A stretch of 64,000 nt of DNA from Flavobacteriaceae bacterium (lineage in GTDB: Bacteria; Bacteroidota; Bacteroidia; Flavobacteriales; Flavobacteriaceae). Below are positions 1 through 6,710 of the stretch, one piece after another. Below the pieces are notes generated by a model. That model was not told the origin of the DNA and searched no databases. It worked only from the letters and a program-made list of their open reading frames with translations. The translations under genes and the position numbers were made by a program. The stretch spans positions 1-64,000 of the forward strand of contig JAKITQ010000011.1 of the NCBI GenBank assembly GCA_021647985.1, given 5' to 3'. How positions within the stretch are numbered: the stretch's first letter is position 1; the number at the start of each line of letters is the position of its first letter.

Positions 1-2
1 TG

Positions 3-215
3 CCTGATGTCTTAAGAAAATTTGATAGAGCAGCAAATGATTTGTATTCAAGAGCTGTATCAAAAATTAGGCAACCAATTGAAGCTTTGTTTAGCTGGCT
101 TATTGAAAAATCAGATATACAAAAAGCAAGCAAAGTAAGATCTGCAAAAGGACTTACCCTACATGTTTATGGACGACTAGCTGCGGCATTTATAACACTA
201 ATATTCAACTCTTGA
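3..215 (+). CDS. DDE-type transposase, C-terminal 70 residues (cut by window start)
   Basis: An open frame enters from the left edge and stops at TGA 213-215. The product contains RQPIEALFSWLIEKSDIQ followed by KASKVRSAKGLTLHVYGR, the pattern seen around the last acidic residue (E) and the conserved C-terminal helix of DDE insertion-sequence transposases of the IS4/IS5/IS982 superfamily. I cannot say which IS family, because the catalytic core and terminal inverted repeat lie outside the window. Its presence fits the accessory character of the first 2 kb. Confidence 0.6.
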   Translation, partial: PDVLRKFDRAANDLYSRAVSKIRQPIEALFSWLIEKSDIQKASKVRSAKGLTLHVYGRLAAAFITLIFNS

Positions 216-232
216 TTCGCATTTAAAACAAT

Positions 233-1408
233 TTATTGGAATTCAATGATCTTGTTCATCATATCAAACAAGGAAATTACAGTAATATCATTTTTAATAG
301 AAAAAGTATCATTACCAGAATACACCAAAAATTTACGGGTTGCTTTAATATCTTCGCAAGCAATATGAAATCCTTTAGATATTTTTGGGGCAGAACTTCT
401 TTTAATTTCAATTGCCCATAATTCAGTAATACTAAATTCTAAGATAAGATCAATTTCGGCTCCACCTGTAGTTCTGTAATAAAAAGCATTAATATTTAAT
501 TGCAATATAGATGCGATGTTTTCAATTACAAAGCCTTCCCAACTACCACCAACCACAGGATGACTAATTAAATCTTCAAAATCTTTAATATTGAGTAGAG
601 CGTGGGTTATTCCGCTATCTCTAACAAATATCTTTGGAGCTTTTACTAGCCTTTTTCCAATATTAAAAGTGTATGGTTTTAATTGCCTTACAAGTAATAA
701 ATCTACCATCAAATCTAGATATCTTATGACTGTTGTACCACTAACATCTAAATTCCTTGCTAAATTTGAAACATTAATTGTTGATCCTTGTTTATGAGCA
801 AGCATTGTCCAAAACCTCCTTAAAGTTTCAACTGGAATTCTAGGCCCAAATTGAGGAATGTCTCTTTCTAAATATGTTTTAATAAAATTAATTCTCCATT
901 CAAGGCTATTCTGATTGTTTTTGGAAAGATAACTATCCGGAAACCCTCCTCGAATCCATAATTTATGAATATTGGTAATTTCAGTATTCTTAATTTCTTT
1001 AATATTTAGTGGAAAAAGTTCAAAATAGGATATTCTACCTGCAAGTGATTCACTTGATTGTTTTAAAAGATCCATAGAGGCAGAACCTAAAAAGAGAAAT
1101 AAAGCAGATTTATTACCATTCTGACGTTCTTTATCAATCAAGCCCCTGAATTGAGGAAATGATTCTGGAATCTTTTGAATTTCATCTAAAACAATCAATT
1201 TATTTTTATTTTCTTCATATAGCAATTTCATATCTTGAACTTTAATTAAATCAAGATTGTCTTCCAAATCAAAATAAACAGAATCTATTGTTTTTGATAA
1301 TTGCTTGGCTAAGGTGGTTTTTCCCACTTGTCTTGAGCCTAACAAAGCTATAGAGGAACTTATTTCTAGTGTTTTCTTTATTTTATTTTCTAATAATCTT
1401 TTTAACAT
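233..1408 (-). CDS. AAA ATPase with DUF4143 domain
   Basis: 391 residues. Walker A GSRQVGKT at residues 24-31 and Walker B LIVLDEIQKI near residues 71-80 form an N-terminal AAA_14-type ATPase. The C-terminal half is DUF4143, ending in GGAEIDLILE followed by WAIEIKRS, which resembles the PD-(D/E)xK nuclease-like core reported for this family. The family is common in bacterial and archaeal genomes; its cellular role is unsettled, and it is often found in accessory DNA. The start codon lies only six bases after a good TAnnTTTG box, so the mRNA may be leaderless. A second family member is at 14956-16149. No partner gene is adjacent. Confidence 0.85.
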   Translation of the reverse strand: MLKRLLENKIKKTLEISSSIALLGSRQVGKTTLAKQLSKTIDSVYFDLEDNLDLIKVQDMKLLYEENKNKLIVLDEIQKIPESFPQFRGLIDKERQNGNKSALFLFLGSASMDLLKQSSESLAGRISYFELFPLNIKEIKNTEITNIHKLWIRGGFPDSYLSKNNQNSLEWRINFIKTYLERDIPQFGPRIPVETLRRFWTMLAHKQGSTINVSNLARNLDVSGTTVIRYLDLMVDLLLVRQLKPYTFNIGKRLVKAPKIFVRDSGITHALLNIKDFEDLISHPVVGGSWEGFVIENIASILQLNINAFYYRTTGGAEIDLILEFSITELWAIEIKRSSAPKISKGFHIACEDIKATRKFLVYSGNDTFSIKNDITVISLFDMMNKIIEFQ

Positions 1409-1444
1409 CTATGCAAATTTAATATAATATATTGAATTTGCATA
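1409..1444 (-). promoter_or_regulatory. Promoter inside an 11-bp perfect inverted repeat
   Basis: CTATGCAAATT (1409-1419) and AATTTGCATAG (1434-1444) form an 11-bp perfect inverted repeat with a 14-bp AT-only spacer. On the minus strand the proximal arm contains TAAATTTG (1421-1414), matching the Bacteroidetes -7 box. The ATG of the ATPase follows at 1408. The repeat would place a dimeric regulator directly over the -7 box. Confidence 0.5.
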
Positions 1445-2008
1445 GATAAAAATAAAAAAAATCAATTGATTATTTTTTTATAACGGCTAAAACGACCTTT
1501 TGACTAATTGAAAATCAGTAATATAAAATTCAAAATACTGATAAAATCATTAAGTAATAATTCAAATTAACAAATATGTATCCATAATGAGATTACGACA
1601 ACATTACTCTAAGTATCATTAGAGCAATGCAATGTGAAGGCTATTTAAAAGGCTCAATGTATTAAAAAATATAGATAAACAGGCCTAAAGATTCTCTGTG
1701 AAACTCCGTGTTTTCTTTGTGAAGCTCTGTGTAATAGCTGTTATTTGATCAAAGCTACTTTTAGGTGTGTGTTTTAGTAAGTTTGAAAGTATAAAAGTTG
1801 AATGTTAAAAAGTTGAGATGGAATCATAAGAAAAAACTTCTGTCTTCAAACTTAATATTCGACGTACTTTTAGTCATCATCAGATGACTAACAAATACAG
1901 TGATAAGAGTCATCAGATGAATTTCGAATTCAAGTTATTTTTTTAATTTAATTCGTAAAGGTTAAGGAGTACAATTATTATTAAACTCAAAACTCATAAT
2001 TCAAAACT
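1445..2008. other. Intergenic stretch without a gene
   Basis: No credible ORF is seen. It holds short degenerate repeats of the kind common between flavobacterial genes: two imperfect tandem copies around 1693-1733 (CTCTGTGAAACTCCGTG and CTTTGTGAAGCTCTGTG), a hairpin AGTCATC/GATGACT at 1872-1889 with a partial second copy near 1908-1920, and a CATAATTCAAAACTC phrase near 1994. Confidence 0.5.
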
Positions 2009-2038
2009 CTAATGCGCTTCCAGCCAATTATTACCTTC
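2009..2038 (-). pseudogene. Remnant of a polA 3' end
   Basis: The minus strand reads EGNNWLEAH and stop, matching the last residues of the intact polA in this window (EGDNWLEAH and stop, 6711-6740). 26 of 30 bases agree and the differences are mostly at third codon positions. It lies in frame directly behind the LuxR gene stop codon (2042-2044), on the same strand as polA. See the finding on direct repeats bounding the 2.0-6.7 kb segment. Confidence 0.6.
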
Positions 2039-2041
2039 ACA

Positions 2042-2809
2042 CTAAATAATCCCTTCTTTAATATATTGCACACATAACTCTATGATATTTTTCACTTTGC
2101 ATTTTGCAATCATATTCTTTCTATGAGTTTTTACTGTATGTTCACTAATAGATAATTTATTGGCAATTTGTTTGCTCGTTAAACCCAAAATAAGTAGTTT
2201 TAAAATTTCCAATTCACGTATTGAAATTCCATTTTCTAATAATTCACAACCATAAATTTTCCTAAAAACAGTTTTATATTCGTTTTGGTCATTTAAATAA
2301 CGTACCACAGCTTCCATAGGTTTGGGTTTTCCTTCCCCAAAAACCGTAAAATGTCTTAAGTCAATATTTGGTTTGCCTTTGTCATCTGTAAGTAAATTGA
2401 CTTGATTTTCTAAAATATTAAGATATTTTCCGTTACTTCCTTTTATTCTGTAATTGTATTGAAATTCTAATTTTTTTAAATCTTCTACTTTATAGTTCAA
2501 CAAATAAAACTCCATGAACTCTTTTATGATTTGCATGTAGTTTTCTATTTCTTTTGGGTGAATTAACGAAAGAAAATACGAAATACCATTTTCCATCAAA
2601 GCAGCTTTTGACAAGCCCGTCGCATACTCTAAATTGTTACTAATTAATTCATAATTATCTTTATTAGTATTGGTTATCATAAAAAAAGAAGAGCTTGGAG
2701 GTAAAACATCATTAAGCAATTGAAATCGTTCTAAGTGAACTGTCATCAATTCGTCTGTAAGCTTGTAATCTGTTTTAATTAATTCATCATATTGGTTAAT
2801 AATATTCAT
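2042..2809 (-). CDS. PAS-LuxR family transcriptional regulator
   Basis: 255 residues. Residues about 30-165 look like a PAS sensor fold (LIHPKEIENYMQIIKEF, then FQYNYRIKGSNGKY). Residues about 192-255 are a LuxR-type helix-turn-helix with the core LILGLTSKQIANKLSISEHT. There is no receiver domain and no autoinducer-binding domain, so quorum sensing is not indicated. It is divergent from the outer-membrane gene at 2957 and shares a 147-bp intergenic region containing a palindrome (2880-2899) that would suit a LuxR dimer. Its short leader carries CCCCUC next to the AUG, complementary to the loops of the ncRNAs at 17.4, 17.7 and 60 kb. The ligand is unknown. Confidence 0.85.
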   Translation of the reverse strand: MNIINQYDELIKTDYKLTDELMTVHLERFQLLNDVLPPSSSFFMITNTNKDNYELISNNLEYATGLSKAALMENGISYFLSLIHPKEIENYMQIIKEFMEFYLLNYKVEDLKKLEFQYNYRIKGSNGKYLNILENQVNLLTDDKGKPNIDLRHFTVFGEGKPKPMEAVVRYLNDQNEYKTVFRKIYGCELLENGISIRELEILKLLILGLTSKQIANKLSISEHTVKTHRKNMIAKCKVKNIIELCVQYIKEGII

Positions 2810-2820
2810 TTTTGAGGGGA
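2810..2820 (-). promoter_or_regulatory. Possible sRNA pairing site in the LuxR leader
   Basis: The mRNA reads UCCCCUCAAAA immediately before the AUG at 2809. This is the exact complement of UUUUGAGGGGA, present in hairpin 1 of ncRNA unit 3 (60470-60480 region). The other ncRNAs match over GAGGGG plus a few bases. Pairing would cover the translation initiation region. This is inference from complementarity only. Confidence 0.35.
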
Positions 2821-2845
2821 TTTAGTTAGTATTTTACATTATACT

Positions 2846-2853
2846 CAAATATA
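2846..2853 (-). promoter_or_regulatory. -7 box of the LuxR regulator gene
   Basis: TATATTTG on the minus strand matches TAnnTTTG. It predicts a transcript start near 2839 and a leader of about 30 nt that includes the CCCCUC site. No clear TTTG was found at the usual -33 distance, which would fit activator dependence. Confidence 0.5.
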
Positions 2854-2879
2854 TACAAAAAACATTACACATGTAAAAA

Positions 2880-2899
2880 AATACCTACAAGTAGGTATT
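2880..2899. promoter_or_regulatory. Palindromic operator between divergent genes
   Basis: AATACCTAC-AA-GTAGGTATT is a 9-bp perfect inverted repeat. Its core TACCT-N6-AGGTA (2882-2897) recurs at 5149-5164 upstream of another gene of the same cluster. It overlaps the -33 element of the + strand promoter. It is the natural candidate binding site for the LuxR-type regulator encoded next to it. Confidence 0.5.
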
Positions 2900-2928
2900 G
2901 TGCTGTATTACAATAATATTTAAATTTG
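2898..2928 (+). promoter_or_regulatory. Promoter of the outer-membrane protein gene
   Basis: TTG (2898-2900), 20 bp, then TAAATTTG (2921-2928): a good match to the Bacteroidetes sigma-A type promoter. The leader to the ATG at 2957 is about 20 nt. Confidence 0.6.
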
Positions 2929-2956
2929 AAATACTGTTAACTAAATTGCCCTCACT

Positions 2957-3577
2957 ATGAAAAAGACCCTTATTTTTTGCATGTTATTTTCTACATGCCT
3001 CATATTTTCACAAGAATTCAAACAAGAAGAAATCAAAGTAGATGATATCAATCCATTTAGAATTGGGTTAAAGGCAGGCATCTTAAATGGTATTGGTGGT
3101 GGTATCGAATATGTGACCCCTCTCTTAGGCAATCGCATTGCTCTCTTTGCTGATTTTGGTATCATGCCCATTTCCACATTTGAATCAACTTATTTTGAAC
3201 TCGGCTCAAATATTTATTTTAATAATAAAGGTAAAGGCGGTTATATTTCTCTTTCATATGGAAATTTGGATGCTAAAATGTCTGAATTAGAATTGGACAC
3301 AGACGATGGCAACATTCTAACCAATGGTGTTGCTCATGAAAAAATACCTTCTTACAATGTTAAATTAGGAGTTAAATTTGGAAAAAAGCTTTATTTCAGG
3401 ATGGAAGGTGGTTATGCTATTGGCAGTTTCCCAACTGAAATTCCAGTTACTGGTGATGTAGATGGGAATCAAGAAACTATCATATTCGATATTAATGAAA
3501 TACTAGATGAATATGGATTCAGCCTTTCAGGTAATGGCTATATTTTATTCAACATAGGAATTGGATATTCATTTTAA
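2957..3577 (+). CDS. Secreted outer-membrane beta-barrel-like protein
   Basis: 206 residues with a signal peptide (MKKTLIFCMLFSTCLIFSQ, probable cleavage after SQ). The mature part is rich in alternating aromatic/glycine strands (LKAGILNGIGGGIEYVTPLL, GGYISLSYGNLDAK, LYFRMEGGYAIGSF) and ends in NIGIGYSF, an aromatic C-terminus typical of outer-membrane barrels. The length suits a small 8-strand barrel. It is the first gene of a + strand run (2957, 3604, 4378, 5257) and is preceded by the palindrome and promoter. I do not recognise a specific family. Confidence 0.65.
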   Translation: MKKTLIFCMLFSTCLIFSQEFKQEEIKVDDINPFRIGLKAGILNGIGGGIEYVTPLLGNRIALFADFGIMPISTFESTYFELGSNIYFNNKGKGGYISLSYGNLDAKMSELELDTDDGNILTNGVAHEKIPSYNVKLGVKFGKKLYFRMEGGYAIGSFPTEIPVTGDVDGNQETIIFDINEILDEYGFSLSGNGYILFNIGIGYSF

Positions 3578-3603
3578 AATTATAAATCAATAAAAATCAA
3601 ATT

Positions 3604-4314
3604 ATGAAAAAAATATTACACCTATTCATTATTGCAATAATTAGTAACACTTCAATTACATATGCAACCGAACTTAATGTGTTAAAAAATACAAACAACA
3701 CCTATTTAGTTGGCAAAAAGAAAATAAAGTTGACCTGTTCTCAGTCCGATGCCGAAATTTATGTAAATGATAAACTTATGGGTAAGGGAAGTTTTGAAAT
3801 AAAGGTTCCTGATGAAGGGTGTACCACAGTTGAAGTAATAAAAGAAGGATACATTACAGCAAAAGAAGAGTTTTGCAATAAAAAAGGTCTTTCAAAATTA
3901 CCCAGCAAATATCACTTTAGTTTGAAGAAAGATGATGCATTTGATGCGACTGTACATTCGGATATTGTAAATGTTGATTTTAAAATTACTGCTTTAAAGG
4001 GTAAAGATGAATCCTGGAAAAAGATCAATCAAATTATATTGAATCAATTTGACGCTATTGAAATTGCCGATAAAGAAACAGGGTATTTACGTACCTCATG
4101 GGTAGTAAAACGTTTTAAATACTCTGCAGTAAGAACTCGTTTTATTGTAAAAGAGTTTTCAAGCAACCCCTTAGTTTATAAAGTGAAACTTGCAAGTGAA
4201 CATTCGCAAAATGCAATGGCCGGAGCTAATCAAGGTGAGCATTTTAAAGAATGGGGCCGTGTTTTGCGAAAATATTCCAACATAGAATCTGAAATTCAAG
4301 CTAGAGTAAAATAG
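3604..4314 (+). CDS. Secreted protein with PEGA-like domain
   Basis: 236 residues; signal peptide about 1-22 (ending ITYATE). Residues about 37-90 (KKIKLTCSQSDAEIYVNDKL, then GKGSFEIKVPDEGCTTVEVI) match the PEGA pattern of a small beta-domain common in surface proteins. The rest (about 110-236) is a charged domain I do not recognise. It starts 26 bp after the preceding barrel gene, so co-transcription is likely. A role at the cell envelope is inferred from the signal peptide and neighbours only. Confidence 0.6.
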   Translation: MKKILHLFIIAIISNTSITYATELNVLKNTNNTYLVGKKKIKLTCSQSDAEIYVNDKLMGKGSFEIKVPDEGCTTVEVIKEGYITAKEEFCNKKGLSKLPSKYHFSLKKDDAFDATVHSDIVNVDFKITALKGKDESWKKINQIILNQFDAIEIADKETGYLRTSWVVKRFKYSAVRTRFIVKEFSSNPLVYKVKLASEHSQNAMAGANQGEHFKEWGRVLRKYSNIESEIQARVK

Positions 4315-4377
4315 ACTCTTTAATTGTAAATAAAATTTCTTGAAAAAATATTAAAATTAAGCAACAAAACCATTATT

Positions 4378-5076
4378 ATGAAAAAAATTAAATTATTGTC
4401 TATGAGTATGCTAGCCATCTTATTATTCATGACAGCATGTGATACTGAAGATGAGACGGATGGAAGATATTATATTGAGGGAGAATACACAGGTGTATTG
4501 ATTGGTTCAACTGGATCCTATACATTGAATTTAGAAGAGGGTAAGGTGACTGCCAAAGTTCTATTTGATAATATAATATATAATTTGTCAATTAATGAAT
4601 CACTTTATGAGGGAGAGAGCATTACCTTGACAGATGGTAAGATTACCATACTATTAGTTGACGATGGTGTTGATATAAACATTTCATTTAATATTCCAAA
4701 TCATCATATTGAATCAACAATAGTATTGTCAGAATCCTCTGAACCAAATCGAGATTATATAGGTTGGACTGAAAACTTTAGAAATGGTGTAAAAGTATAT
4801 AGAACAACAGTTAATTTGACACTACATCAAGGAAAAAGATGGACTGGTATTGAAAGAGTGGATGTTGATGTAAATCCTGATGACCCTAACCATGAGAGTG
4901 ATCAAGGGAAAATAACCAAGGTGAATGGAACCTTTTCAGAGGATAATAGTAGTATTAGCTTTTTTTTTACAGATGGGAGCCCAATTTTTACGCTAATAAA
5001 AGTTGAAAACAAACTAACCGTGTTTGAAAATGGCACCACAACCTTTGAAGTTGAATTAACAAGAGTAGATTTATAA
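4378..5076 (+). CDS. Putative lipoprotein
   Basis: 232 residues. The N-terminus MKKIKLLSMSMLAILLFMTAC is a lipoprotein signal with the lipobox MTAC and DTEDE directly after the cysteine. The body is beta-rich, with repeated strand-turn patterns such as VTAKVLFDNIIYNLSI and FSEDNSSISFFFTDG, resembling lipocalin-like or DUF-type lipoproteins, but no family is recognised. It starts 63 bp after the PEGA gene on the same strand. Confidence 0.6.
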   Translation: MKKIKLLSMSMLAILLFMTACDTEDETDGRYYIEGEYTGVLIGSTGSYTLNLEEGKVTAKVLFDNIIYNLSINESLYEGESITLTDGKITILLVDDGVDINISFNIPNHHIESTIVLSESSEPNRDYIGWTENFRNGVKVYRTTVNLTLHQGKRWTGIERVDVDVNPDDPNHESDQGKITKVNGTFSEDNSSISFFFTDGSPIFTLIKVENKLTVFENGTTTFEVELTRVDL

Positions 5077-5148
5077 AAGATCAAAATATAAGATTTGATA
5101 TTGAATTGGAACCAAGTGCATAGTTCAAAATTTGTGTTCAGTCAAAAC

Positions 5149-5164
5149 TACCTAGTATCAGGTA
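5149..5164. promoter_or_regulatory. Second copy of the TACCT-N6-AGGTA palindrome
   Basis: TACCT-AGTATC-AGGTA has the same half-sites and the same 6-bp spacing as the palindrome at 2882-2897. It lies 48 bp before the ATG at 5213 of the next lipoprotein gene, with a weak -7 box (TATTTTTA, 5179-5186) in between. Confidence 0.4.
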
Positions 5165-5212
5165 TTTTATATTAATCATATTTTTAAGCTATTAACTAAC
5201 ACTTTATTTTTT

Positions 5213-5258
5213 ATGAAAAATCTAATACCTGGAATTTTAGTTTTATTTGTTTTTTTTT
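5213..5258 (+). other. Out-of-frame signal peptide with a 9-T slippage tract
   Basis: ATG at 5213 encodes MKNLIPGILVLFVFF, a good lipoprotein signal core, but it is one base out of frame with the downstream gene. The junction is a run of nine T (5250-5258). With ten T the product would read LFVFFLGCTINDIDEE, with a perfect lipobox LGC. The present tract leaves the signal peptide disconnected from the body, either by true phase variation, mutation or a homopolymer sequencing error. Confidence 0.65.
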
Positions 5259-6471
5259 GGGTTGCACAATCAATGATATTGATGAAGAAAACCGCAGTGA
5301 TGATGATATCTTGACAATTTTAGACAATGAAATGGCAATTGGTTATTTTCCTGACTCAGAAACTCCATATGTCTTTTTTGATGAAAATCTTTATACAATA
5401 ATGGCATACGACCAGAATTTAGATTCAACGGTAGATGGTGTTTTTTTAAAAAGTGGTGATTCTCAGGCTTTAATATATTTTGATCCTGATAGTTATCTTC
5501 CTACATCGATAACTTCTAGTGACGGAGATTTGATTTCATTTTATTATAACGAAGAATTAACTTCTGTTACAGTGAAATTTCAATATGAAAATCAAGATGA
5601 TGCATCTGTAATAATTGAAACTAATCCAGATGATTTGACTTTTGATGCTTTCAAAAGAAGAGGTATTTCATCTAAGAAAAATGGTGGTACTATTGCAGGG
5701 GCAAAGGTATTTTTGAATGCTGCAACGTTTGCAACGAGTTTTGTAACTTGTATTGTTTCTTCTGCTGTCGCTGTTGCTGGGATTCCTTTGACGGGAGGAT
5801 TAGCGACTGCCTTGACATCAACAACAGCACTTTTAAGCTGTTCATCTGCTGTTGCTGGTTTTGCTGGATTTTTCACTGCACAAAATCCAAATACGCAGTT
5901 AGTACCGACTGAAATTACTACTATTAATACGGCAGGTACTGCTGTTGATGCAGTTCGGTGTTTTTTGCAGAAAGATATTTTTAGTTGTATCTCTGTTGGA
6001 CTCGGGATAGGTACTATTGCACTAAATGAACTCTCAGAATATTTGAATAACAAGATAGTGCTAATTGACTTATCAGGTACTTGGGTTATGAAATTTAATA
6101 CAGCAACTTGTAGTCAAGGCAATATTCCTTCTGGTAGTTTAATTGAGTTTATTTTTAATTTAAATAATACGATTACATTTGTTGGAACCTATTCAAGTTT
6201 AAATGATGGAATAACACTTGTTAACAATTACAAATTAAATGATGATAGTTTGTCAATCAATTGGCGTACTAACGAAAATGGATATAATTCAGATGAATGT
6301 AATGGTGTTTATTATGATTTTTCTATAGATGATACAATTAACTTTAGTGGTAGTTACCAAAGTGAAAATAAATTCAAAGGTAATTACACTTTTTCAAGTC
6401 TTGAAGTTCCTAATTATCCATGTGCTGATAATACTAATTGTAGTGGTTCTATGAGAATTTTCAAACAATAA
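5257..6471 (+). CDS. Putative lipoprotein, signal peptide frameshifted
   Basis: The open frame can be read from TTG 5257 as 404 residues (GCTINDIDEE). The biological start is most likely ATG 5213, separated by a 1-base frameshift in a poly-T tract. After an acidic N-terminal domain (residues about 10-130) comes a long small-residue hydrophobic stretch (about 150-215, e.g. ALLSCSSAVAGFAGFF). A C-terminal lipocalin-like domain starts at LSGTWVMKFNTATCS (about 273-404). Function unknown. It is the last gene of the cluster under the LuxR regulator and is followed by a terminator-like hairpin. Confidence 0.6.
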   Translation: MGCTINDIDEENRSDDDILTILDNEMAIGYFPDSETPYVFFDENLYTIMAYDQNLDSTVDGVFLKSGDSQALIYFDPDSYLPTSITSSDGDLISFYYNEELTSVTVKFQYENQDDASVIIETNPDDLTFDAFKRRGISSKKNGGTIAGAKVFLNAATFATSFVTCIVSSAVAVAGIPLTGGLATALTSTTALLSCSSAVAGFAGFFTAQNPNTQLVPTEITTINTAGTAVDAVRCFLQKDIFSCISVGLGIGTIALNELSEYLNNKIVLIDLSGTWVMKFNTATCSQGNIPSGSLIEFIFNLNNTITFVGTYSSLNDGITLVNNYKLNDDSLSINWRTNENGYNSDECNGVYYDFSIDDTINFSGSYQSENKFKGNYTFSSLEVPNYPCADNTNCSGSMRIFKQ

Positions 6472-6618
6472 TAAACAGTCCACGAATAATGCATAGTTTT
6501 GGCATTACTGTCTTAAAGTATTGAATTTGTATGGTTAACATTAATAACGATCAAGGTTTTTTAGACACTATCCCGTAAAGTGTGTAAACTTAAAATCATA
6601 GGGTTCAATTTTTAAGTT

Positions 6619-6672
6619 AGTCAGGGCTTCACTAATATCCAATCCCAAAAAAAGCGAAACCCTGACTTTTTG
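6619..6672 (+). terminator. Terminator-like hairpin
   Basis: AGTCAGGG (6619-6626) pairs with CCCTGACT (6660-6667), followed by TTTTTG. The loop is long (about 33 nt), with extra TTC/GAA pairing possible. It would close the + strand lipoprotein cluster. Upstream, 6562-6585 holds a small ACACT/AGTGT repeat resembling insertion-sequence ends, too short to assign. Confidence 0.4.
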
Positions 6673-6710
6673 AAATCAAAACTTTTAACCAAGAGTCCAA
6701 AACCTTAAAA

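Noticed and set aside
2042-2809. LuxR protein as a quorum-sensing receptor
   Set aside because: The N-terminal part is PAS-like, there is no autoinducer domain, and no luxI-type synthase is nearby.
5592-6053. 153-codon minus-strand ORF inside the lipoprotein gene
   Set aside because: Antisense to the Ala/Thr/Ser-rich region; composition explained by the opposite strand.
6541-6600. ACACT/AGTGT sequence as an insertion-sequence end
   Set aside because: Only a short dyad; no second end, target duplication or transposase fragment was found.
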